Source of the DNA: an uncultured Alphaproteobacteria bacterium
Lineage (GTDB): Bacteria > Pseudomonadota > Alphaproteobacteria > Rickettsiales > Midichloriaceae
Assembly (NCBI GenBank): GCA_903860855.1
Contig: CAIOSF010000128.1
Span: forward strand, 1-13,232
Direction of reading: 5' to 3'
DNA length: 13,232 nucleotides
Below the pieces are notes generated by a model that saw only the letters and a list, made by a program, of their open reading frames with translations, searched no databases and was not told the DNA's origin. Shown one piece after another: positions 7,849 to 13,232 of this stretch; the first letter of the stretch is position 1, and each line of letters opens with the position of its first letter. Made by a program: the position numbers and the translations under genes.

Positions 7849-8193
7849 ATGTAGGGGCCTATCATCAATTAGGCCAGTAAGATAGAAGAGCCCCAATATT
7901 TATTTGGTCGAGTAGAACATCTGCAGATTCCCTTGTGCAGCGTGTGCAAGATAGATCATGAGCTTGCCCCAGTGTAAGATAAAATCCAGTTGGATTGCCT
8001 AAAGATGACAGGCCCTAAGGTTCCCAATGTAAATTGGTATATATAATATGGGTATAAATCAAAAAACTCTTGCCTTAATTCTCACCATTATCAATTCGTT
8101 TACGCAATTTATGTGAGTGTTTACCCAAAGATGGACAGAGATGAGTTACATGGCCCCCAGCATTAGATTAACCAATAATCCATTAATGAGCGC
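7849..8193. other. 345-bp convergent gap with hairpins, no gene seen
   Basis: This is the space between the convergent rnc and ydfG-like genes. Perfect small inverted repeats are GGCCTA/TAGGCC (7856-7861/7870-7875, extendable to GGGGC...GCCCC at 7854/7894), ATCCA/TGGAT (7984-7995) and CCAAT/ATTGG (8024-8037). None is followed by a T-run, so an intrinsic terminator is not clear. The first, 5 bp after the rnc stop, is the best candidate for a 3'-end structure. I see no open frame worth calling, no tRNA and no repeat copy. Confidence 0.35.
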
Positions 8194-9003
8194 CTAAGAA
8201 CCATCTCTATGTATAGCAAATGATGAGAATGATTGATTCGTCGGCATTATCTCAATGCGATTCAAATTCACATGCTGAGGTCTTGTTAGGCACCACAATA
8301 TAGTTTCAGCTATATCATCCGACTGTAATGGCTCCCATCCTGCATATACCTGCTCTGCCGCCTCCTTGTCACCCTTAAATCTCACCACTGAGAAGTTTGT
8401 TTCTGCTGTGCCAGGTTCGATATTAGTGACTCTAATTTTAGTACCGAGCAGATCAGCACGTAGATTCAAGGAGAATTGCTTCACGAATGCCTTGGTTGCA
8501 CCATAAACATTACCACCCCAATATGGGTATGAACCGGCGATTGAACCAAGGTTGATGATATAACCGTAACCTCTCCCCACCATTCCCGAAAGGATGTAGT
8601 TGGTACAATAGAGCATACCTTTAATGTTGGTATTAATCATAGACTCCCAGTCTTCGATCACACATTCTTGGGCTGCTGCCCTGGCCAAGGCGAGTCCGGC
8701 ATTATTGATCAATGCTGTAATATCGCTAAAACCATATGGTATCTCTGCTATTGCCTTCCGGACTTCTTCTTTATTGGATACATCAAAACGTGCGACGTGA
8801 ACTCTAGATTCATCAAAAGACTCACCGACAAGATAGGCCTTGAGAAGGTCCAACTGACTTTCATTACGTCCGTTAATAATCAGTTTTGCTCCATGTTTGG
8901 CCAAAAGAATGGCTGTAGCCTTACCAAAACCAGATGTAGCACCAGTAATCAAGACGGTTTCCTTAGCCAGTTCGTTACTGATTAACTCATTATATTGCTT
9001 CAT
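8194..9003 (-). CDS. ydfG: YdfG-like NADP-dependent short-chain dehydrogenase
   Basis: This classical short-chain dehydrogenase is closest by eye to E. coli YdfG, which oxidises 3-hydroxy acids such as serine and L-allo-threonine and reduces malonic semialdehyde. From the ATG at 9003 it has 269 residues. The cofactor motif TGATSGFG is at 20-27, NNAG at 100-103 and NTNIKG at 124-129. The catalytic residues are S154 (in LGSIAGS), Y167 and K171 (VYGATK). Matching YdfG hallmarks include YPYWGGNVYGATKAF, KQFSLNLRADL, NIEPGTAETNFS, VRFKGD and the ending MPTNQSF. GGAGG (9017-9013) lies 9 nt before ATG 9003 but only 3 nt before ATG 9009, which favours 9003. A longer frame to 9072 would add an unlikely basic N-terminus. 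It is transcribed away from the flavin-reductase gene, 82 bp apart. The substrate is inferred from family resemblance. Confidence 0.9.
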   Translation of the reverse strand: MKQYNELISNELAKETVLITGATSGFGKATAILLAKHGAKLIINGRNESQLDLLKAYLVGESFDESRVHVARFDVSNKEEVRKAIAEIPYGFSDITALINNAGLALARAAAQECVIEDWESMINTNIKGMLYCTNYILSGMVGRGYGYIINLGSIAGSYPYWGGNVYGATKAFVKQFSLNLRADLLGTKIRVTNIEPGTAETNFSVVRFKGDKEAAEQVYAGWEPLQSDDIAETILWCLTRPQHVNLNRIEIMPTNQSFSSFAIHRDGS

Positions 9004-9012
9004 ATCCATATT

Positions 9013-9017
9013 CCTCC
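9013..9017 (-). promoter_or_regulatory. Shine-Dalgarno site deciding the ydfG start
   Basis: GGAGG on the minus strand is the only strong ribosome-binding site in the window. Its spacing of 9 nt to the ATG at 9003, against 3 nt to the ATG at 9009, selects the former. Confidence 0.6.
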
Positions 9018-9085
9018 ACCGAGATTTTCTGATTGAAATACTATACACTTTACATGAATTAATAAAGTTCACATGCCATATAGTT

Positions 9086-9859
9086 ATGTTTTATCCTACA
9101 GAAAATAGCAATAATGCTTTGGTAGATTTGGAAAAGCATCCAATATCGGATCCAAGATTAAATAATGCAATGAGCAAGGAGCGCAGCTTATTAGAAACAA
9201 GTGAGCAACGAGCAAAGCAGCAGTATTTGAAAATGGGACCTGATATAAAATCTAACCCATTTAAAGCTTGCGTGGTGCCAAGGCCAATAGCTTGGATATC
9301 AACCATAGATGCGAAGGGAATTAACAATATCGCCCCTTTTAGTTATTTTAATGCTGTATGCCAACCTCCAACGATCATGTTCTCAGCTGGCAATCATCGC
9401 AATGGTGGCGATAAAGACACAGTCCACAACATCAAGGAAAATGGCGAGTTCATCGTAAATATTGTAACTTTTGAGTTGAGCGATGCGATGAACAAAACGT
9501 CATCTTGCCTACCCTATGGTGTCAGTGAGGCGGAATATGCCAAGATCGCCACCTGCCCATCGCATATTGTGCGTCCCCCTAGGATCAGGCTTTCACCAAT
9601 TAATCTGGAGTGCAAGTGCGTAAATATTATTGATATGCCAAAATCGTGGAACAGAGCCGATGCTGGCACTAGTAGCTCTATCGCAAGAGATAATGTCTCA
9701 AGTCAGGTTATCTTTAGTCATGTCGTTGGCATACATATTTCAGAATCGATTATTACAAATGGCAGAATCGATATCACAAAGCTTAACCCACTGTGTAGAT
9801 TGGGCTATGACCAATATGGCGTCATCAATGAATTATTCAGTATGCCGAAGATATTTTAG
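9086..9859 (+). CDS. Flavin-reductase-family protein (FMN-binding split barrel)
   Basis: This 257-residue protein belongs to the flavin reductase-like/DIM6-NTAB family, split-barrel proteins that bind FMN and are often oxidoreductases or partners of monooxygenases. The family pattern is clear: FKACVVPRPIAWISTIDAKG (59-78), NIAPFSYFNAVCQPPTIMFS (81-100), KDTVHNIKENGEFIVNIV (110-127), MNKTSS (135-140), RPPRIRLSP (163-171) and SHVVGIHI (211-218). The C-terminal DITKLNPLCRLGYDQYG also fits. The domain begins near residue 55, so the first 50 residues are an unusual polar, charged extension. The true start could be M29 (9170) or M50 (9233), but no candidate has a good Shine-Dalgarno site. It is divergent from the ydfG-like gene, with a shared short control region, and is followed by a strong terminator. 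The physiological substrate is unknown. Confidence 0.9.
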   Translation: MFYPTENSNNALVDLEKHPISDPRLNNAMSKERSLLETSEQRAKQQYLKMGPDIKSNPFKACVVPRPIAWISTIDAKGINNIAPFSYFNAVCQPPTIMFSAGNHRNGGDKDTVHNIKENGEFIVNIVTFELSDAMNKTSSCLPYGVSEAEYAKIATCPSHIVRPPRIRLSPINLECKCVNIIDMPKSWNRADAGTSSSIARDNVSSQVIFSHVVGIHISESIITNGRIDITKLNPLCRLGYDQYGVINELFSMPKIF

Positions 9860-9942
9860 TCTATCACTACCAGGATAATGAAATGATTCTAGATCGATGA
9901 CTAAGCGTGATAATCCTTTCAAGGCATGCTAGCCTTTATATT

Positions 9943-9984
9943 ATAGCAATAAATACTTGCTATTTATTGCTATTTTGGTTTTTT
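9943..9984 (+). terminator. Strong intrinsic terminator after the flavin-reductase gene
   Basis: TAGCAATAAATA (9944-9955) and TATTTATTGCTA (9961-9972) are perfect 12-bp inverted arms around the 5-nt loop CTTGC, extendable by one A-T pair. The right arm runs into TTTTGGTTTTTT. The stem is AU-rich, but its length and the T-tract make it convincing for the plus strand. Confidence 0.8.
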
Positions 9985-10001
9985 ATATTGAAATTTTTGC
10001 T

Positions 10002-10041
10002 GCTATAGCGGAAAACGCCCTGTATAATCCACGCTATAAGC
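10002..10041 (+). promoter_or_regulatory. Promoter region of the 644-aa gene with a flanking dyad
   Basis: A perfect -10 box TATAAT (10023-10028) lies about 35 bp before the ATG at 10064. No good -35 box is found at 16-18 bp. TATAGCG (10004-10010) and CGCTATA (10032-10038) form a perfect 7-bp inverted repeat on either side of the -10, part of a longer imperfect GCTATAGCG/CGCTATAAGC pair. This could be an operator for a regulator that masks or assists the promoter. Confidence 0.4.
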
Positions 10042-10063
10042 TAATAAATATCAGAAATAGACG

Positions 10064-11998
10064 ATGCAAACCTCATTTTTAGACCTAAACCAACCGGTGC
10101 TTTTACCAATACCTGATTCCCGGTATATATTTATTGCTGCCGGTTTTGCTGCCGGTGCCGCAGATCTTGGTGACCAGGGTGCTATGGGAAGGCTTGCGAA
10201 CTATGTCACTGGTCAGCTTAATGCCCATCCGATCCTTGCTGGTACCAACACTAACTTTGACCCGGTCGGAAGACATATAACTGGTGGTGGCAATCACAAT
10301 GAAAGGAGGATTGCCACTGAAACTCTGGTTAGCTTTCTCTCTTTATTGGATGGCCTTCAGAACGATCCAGAGGTCACTGATGGGATGAAGGAGAAATTAA
10401 GGAACATAGCTCGAGCAAATAATGATTGGAATTGTCTTCCTGGCTGTATTATGAAAGCTGGCAATATGCTAAGAGGAGCTCGAAGCATTAGGCAAGAAGG
10501 GCTAGAACCTCGTTTGTTTGAAGCAAAGCTTAATATCCTAGAAGAAGACATTTATAAAGGAATAGTCTCCGGTACTGGGATAGTGGAGCAGGGAGTAATG
10601 GCAGCTTTAAATTTAGGTGGTGGCAACGCGTTTGAAGTTCATAACCATACAGCAATAGGCAATGCCCTCTCAGAGTTTACAAAAATCCCTAAAAAAGTTG
10701 GCGACCATTATGCTGACAATCGTGAACCTGGAATAAGGAATAGCAATGCTAAAATGCAGACTCTTAAGACTTACCTCAGGAATAAGTTGGGGGAAAAGGC
10801 AACAGCTGCAAAGGTAGTTTCTTGCATTATTAGTGATATGCTTCCAGAAATGCCCCAAAACACCCTAAATGTTGCCACTAATATGGTGCAAGTGATGGGA
10901 GAGCATGGGTTGGTAAATAGGAATGTGCCTGTAAACCAAGCCAACTATAGTAAATATAACGATATTTTAGGTGATATACGAGCCGCATTCACAAACCTTG
11001 GATTTGTACCACCTAATGATAATAATTTCGTCTACTTTCCAAATATGAATGCCGATGATGATGATCTTGACTACAACATTGTGAAGTTTAAACCAAATAT
11101 CGATGCCATCTTAAGAAGGAATGTTGTAGAAAGATTACGTGAAAATCTACCTAACCTTGAGTTTGGTTATATAAGCCTGGAGTACGAGGATATGGTGGAG
11201 CTACCTCAAGTGTCGGCTTTTATCAAAGCCGCCGATGATTGTGGAGTTAACTTACGTGGCAATTACAATAACCTTGATATGTTATTGGCTGGGACTATAG
11301 ATGGACTTAAAGGATCTAATGCTAACAGGACAAGTTGCATAGCCATGGCTAGGGCAGTAAAAGCTCTTGGAGTTGCATTGCCAGATATGAATGGTTATAT
11401 CGGCCAAGGTCACATAGAAGTGCAAGCTAGACAACAAGCTACACGAAAAATAGCAGAAGTATTGCATAAAATAGATGATATCTGTGTCGAGAAAGAAGTC
11501 GTAGGTCCAGGCGTCGTAACGAGTCATGACGAGATTTACAAGATATTCTGCGACCATAGTCCTCGCATGGTAGCCTATTATCTCGCTGAGCTCAAAAAAG
11601 CCTCTCGAGACGGAGCACTACAAGACCATGGTGGGCATGCCGATCTCTTCATCAGCCCCCATGCGATACTTGATAAATGCCCTCCTAAGTTAATTAGTAG
11701 AATGGCTCAAGTCTCAGAAATAATGCAGAGAATGGAGACAGGGAATGAAGTCACTACGAACCTAATTGATAATCTCTGCTGGTTGCTTAATGTATTGTAC
11801 CAGATCTTCGACATGGGAGTATGTAGCACAAAAATGGATATGGCTATTGTGAAACTACATGATATTTCAGCCGATTATCAAGCTAGACACAATGGTGAAC
11901 CAGTAGAACGTACAGCAACCAAAGTACAGAGCTTTGTTGAAAAACTTGCATGCCCAAACCACTTTGCAATTGGCGCCTACGATAGAGGAGCTGTATAA
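10064..11998 (+). CDS. Large orphan protein, member of a local gene family
   Basis: This 644-residue protein fits no family I can name. It is soluble-looking and mostly helical in composition, with no signal peptide; a short hydrophobic stretch (RYIFIAAGFAAGAADLGD, 20-37) is near the N-terminus. Local features are glycine/histidine-rich patches at GGGNHNE (74-80) and HNHTAIGN (193-200), a CLPGC pair (124-128), an acidic run DDDDLDY (331-337) before NIVKFKPNIDAILRR, and DHGGHADLF (521-529). Several scattered Cys and His residues could bind metal, but no known motif is complete. A frameshifted fragment of a second copy lies about 125 bp beyond the stop, so this is a duplicated family. A MITE-like element starts at the last base of the TAA stop codon. 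The ATG has no Shine-Dalgarno site but follows a TATAAT box. A lineage-specific or secreted protein is possible; this is speculation. Confidence 0.8.
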   Translation: MQTSFLDLNQPVLLPIPDSRYIFIAAGFAAGAADLGDQGAMGRLANYVTGQLNAHPILAGTNTNFDPVGRHITGGGNHNERRIATETLVSFLSLLDGLQNDPEVTDGMKEKLRNIARANNDWNCLPGCIMKAGNMLRGARSIRQEGLEPRLFEAKLNILEEDIYKGIVSGTGIVEQGVMAALNLGGGNAFEVHNHTAIGNALSEFTKIPKKVGDHYADNREPGIRNSNAKMQTLKTYLRNKLGEKATAAKVVSCIISDMLPEMPQNTLNVATNMVQVMGEHGLVNRNVPVNQANYSKYNDILGDIRAAFTNLGFVPPNDNNFVYFPNMNADDDDLDYNIVKFKPNIDAILRRNVVERLRENLPNLEFGYISLEYEDMVELPQVSAFIKAADDCGVNLRGNYNNLDMLLAGTIDGLKGSNANRTSCIAMARAVKALGVALPDMNGYIGQGHIEVQARQQATRKIAEVLHKIDDICVEKEVVGPGVVTSHDEIYKIFCDHSPRMVAYYLAELKKASRDGALQDHGGHADLFISPHAILDKCPPKLISRMAQVSEIMQRMETGNEVTTNLIDNLCWLLNVLYQIFDMGVCSTKMDMAIVKLHDISADYQARHNGEPVERTATKVQSFVEKLACPNHFAIGAYDRGAV

Positions 11999-12120
11999 TA
12001 CCAGTTTTCTACATGAAATGGACAAGGTCAAATGTAATAGACAAGCCGGAGGTGAAGTCAAATTAAATGATACAATGAGCGACGAGTGAAGCAGCAGTAG
12101 CTAAAATCAGGAACTGGTAT
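11998..12120 (+). mobile_element. MITE-like element with 9-bp terminal inverted repeats (dispersed repeat, complete copy)
   Basis: ATACCAGTT (11998-12006) at the left end is the exact inverted complement of AACTGGTAT (12112-12120) at the right end, bounding about 123 bp without a coding frame. Inside, ATGAAATGGACAAG (12013-12026) and ATGTAATAGACAAG (12032-12045) are tandem copies with a 19-bp period. AAGTCAAATTAAA (12055-12067) and GCAGCAGTAGC follow. Related blocks occur at 700-772 and 4894-4988. No transposase is present, so any mobility would be non-autonomous. A target-site duplication is not clear; the flanks are both AT-rich (TATA and AATT). Confidence 0.5.
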
Positions 12121-12121
12121 A

Positions 12122-12236
12122 ATTCAAGGACTTGGATTTCAGCTAAATGAATTGAATATCGATGAGCTCGACTGTTAATATTGTGAAGTTTAAGCCGCAT
12201 GCTGATGCAGCTCTAAGAAGGCCTATCGTAGGTTAG
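12122..12236 (+). pseudogene. Remnant of a second copy of the 644-aa gene
   Basis: Translation of 12122-12175 gives a peptide containing GLGFQLNELNIDELDC. A one-base frameshift near 12174-12176 then leads into VNIVKFKPHADAALRRPIV, ending at TAG (12234-12236). The full-length gene reads NLGFVPPND...DDDDLDYNIVKFKPNIDAILRRNVV at residues 311-355. The order and spacing match closely, allowing for a deletion of about ten residues. At the DNA level ATTGTGAAGTTTAA and CTAAGAAGG/TTAAGAAGG are near-identical. Only about 5% of the gene length is preserved. The region up to 12298 holds no other gene. Confidence 0.7.
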
Positions 12237-12279
12237 CAGAATTTGTTGTTCTGCCGATACATATATATGCCGCTACTTC

Positions 12280-12310
12280 CTATTCGCATGAATTTCCCTC
12301 ACGCGAATAG
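12280..12310. repeat. Hairpin overlapping the end of the amber-interrupted frame
   Basis: CTATTCGC (12280-12287) and GCGAATAG (12303-12310) are perfect 8-bp inverted arms around a 15-nt loop. The TGA stop of the minus-strand frame (12301-12299) falls in the loop. No T-run follows on either strand, so it is not a standard intrinsic terminator. A 3'-end stabilising structure is possible. Confidence 0.4.
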
Positions 12311-13126
12311 TAGAGCGATATCCTTGACTATGGCAGGCACATCGGAGATGTCACCTAAAACGCCTGATGAGGTGCCGAATAGATCACTGCTTCCACCACC
12401 CTGGCTTTGGTAATATGCAGCATTTTGCTGATCTTGCTGCTGAATCACATTGGTAAGAGTGTGAATCTCAGACGCAATGGTACCTAACTCACTTACCACC
12501 TATGATGACTTAATGTTAGCAGCAGTGGCCTGGGCCACCGCATTCAGGTTCATACTCATGGCATTGCTTATTGTGATTGAATTTACGTTCTGAATATGAG
12601 TATCTGTAAAAACGCTCTGCATCGTAGTGTATAGCGATTGGGTGCTATCGAATGTGCTTTGTAGTTGATCACTATTACTGACCTGTGCAGTGTTCGCGTT
12701 TATGAATTCTGTTTTATTCAATAGAGTGCTAGCTGCATTATTCTAGTCTATGTTCATAGCTCCGTTCAGGAAACCACCACTCTGATCAGCAGCTTGCTGG
12801 AGAGTATAGAAGACCGATGCGGTATCAGGCTAGTATCCATGCCGCCGTCCACCATTCACGTATGTCATCATCATCTGCTGGGCCGAGCCAGTTTCTTGTA
12901 TAGCCACATAGTATGCCGTTGATGAATAGCCATACTGAGCATTATAGCCAATGTTCATTAGCAGCATGTTGACTGAGCACTGGATGATCGATTCAGCTTG
13001 ATATTGCTCAGATTCCGTCATAGAATCGAAAGTTAGGAGCTGAGCATTGGTGAATATCTGGGTCGCATTGTTGATAACATTACACATCAATGCCTGGATA
13101 TTGTTGGATGGGCTTCCGCAATTCAT
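12299..13126 (-). pseudogene. One continuous frame with three in-frame TAG codons, unknown product
   Basis: From ATG at 13126 the frame runs 275 codons to TGA at 12301-12299. It is broken only by TAG at codon 99 (12832-12830), codon 128 (12745-12743) and codon 209 (12502-12500). There is no TAA, no internal TGA and no frameshift. The predicted protein is rich in Asn, Gln, Ser, Ala and Met (NNIQALMCNVINNATQIF, QQMMMTYVNGG, MNLNAVAQATAANIKSS, QQQDQQNAAYYQSQGGG). The two halves faintly resemble each other (AQLLTFDS and QLQSTFDS), suggesting an internal duplication. I recognise no family; an assembling or surface-exposed protein would fit the composition. AGGA lies 9 nt before the ATG. Gln is mostly CAG (seven of ten in the first 98 codons), one transition from TAG. 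It is either a recently broken gene or one read through by suppression. Confidence 0.6.
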
Positions 13127-13160
13127 GCTATTTTATCCTATATAAGTTAAAATTTTACCT

Positions 13161-13176
13161 CTTCGTCATCCCGAAG
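13161..13176. repeat. Small hairpin with a GTCATCCCGAAG core
   Basis: CTTCG (13161-13165) and CGAAG (13172-13176) enclose TCATCC. Upstream of the amber-interrupted frame, it may be part of a palindromic intergenic repeat of the kind common in Rickettsiales, but only one copy is visible here. Confidence 0.3.
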
Positions 13177-13232
13177 TCGTTTTATGATCTACAGTATATA
13201 CAACTCATGAGATCAAAAAATGCAATATATGA

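Noticed and set aside
9004..9072. Longer ydfG start giving 23 extra residues
   Set aside because: GGAGG sits correctly for the ATG at 9003, and the family starts close to the cofactor motif.
8897..9085. N-terminal extension of the flavin-reductase frame into the ydfG gene
   Set aside because: The upstream 63 codons are antisense to ydfG; the ATG at 9086 lies just outside it and leads into the family domain.
11867..12061. Minus-strand frame across the end of the 644-aa gene and the repeat element
   Set aside because: Its reading depends on the antisense of a real gene and on repeat sequence; the Cys/Ser/Leu-rich product looks like antisense translation.
12299..13126. Genome-wide reassignment of TAG as a sense codon
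   Set aside because: petB, the TPR gene, the 436-aa gene, ydfG and the flavin-reductase gene all end in TAG at sensible places, so a general code change is unlikely; only local readthrough or decay remains.
1..13232. CRISPR array, tRNA or rRNA genes
   Set aside because: No regularly spaced direct repeats, cloverleaf-like stretches or rRNA sequence were seen in any gap.

Overview
The window looks like chromosome of an AT-rich alphaproteobacterium, most likely a Rickettsiales-type intracellular symbiont. The bc1-complex genes (Rieske protein and cytochrome b) have alphaproteobacterial features. Gene density is loose, Shine-Dalgarno sites are mostly poor, and recognisable housekeeping genes alternate with large proteins of no recognised family. 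The lineage is an inference from gene content; there is no rRNA or other marker here.

Layout: (1) 1-586, minus strand, the 5' part of an unknown Gln/Glu/Lys-rich coiled-coil gene that leaves the window on the left. (2) 784-2589, minus strand, petA-petB behind a clear sigma70 promoter; cytochrome c1 (petC) does not follow. (3) 3019-4902, plus strand, a TPR protein whose promoter is embedded in a long imperfect dyad. (4) 5147-6581, plus strand, a possible small ORF overlapping an orphan 436-residue protein with hydrophobic stretches. (5) 7000-7848, rnc (RNase III) with active-site substitutions and an insertion in its dsRNA-binding domain. (6) 8194-9859, a divergent pair: a YdfG-like short-chain dehydrogenase (minus) and a flavin-reductase-family protein (plus), the latter ended by a strong terminator. 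(7) 10064-11998, an orphan 644-residue protein, followed at once by a MITE-like element with 9-bp terminal inverted repeats and then a frameshifted remnant of a second copy of the same gene. (8) 12299-13126, minus strand, one continuous reading frame broken by three TAG codons and no TAA or TGA.

The genes do not form a single pathway. petA-petB belong to respiration and the two oxidoreductases to small-molecule metabolism. RNase III processes RNA. The three large orphans (TPR, 436 aa, 644 aa) look lineage-specific. The most notable signals are the amber-interrupted frame, the dispersed repeat found at the 3' ends of three genes (one copy supplies a stop codon), the gene remnant next to its full-length relative, and the unusual RNase III. 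I found no CRISPR array, tRNA, rRNA or transposase gene.
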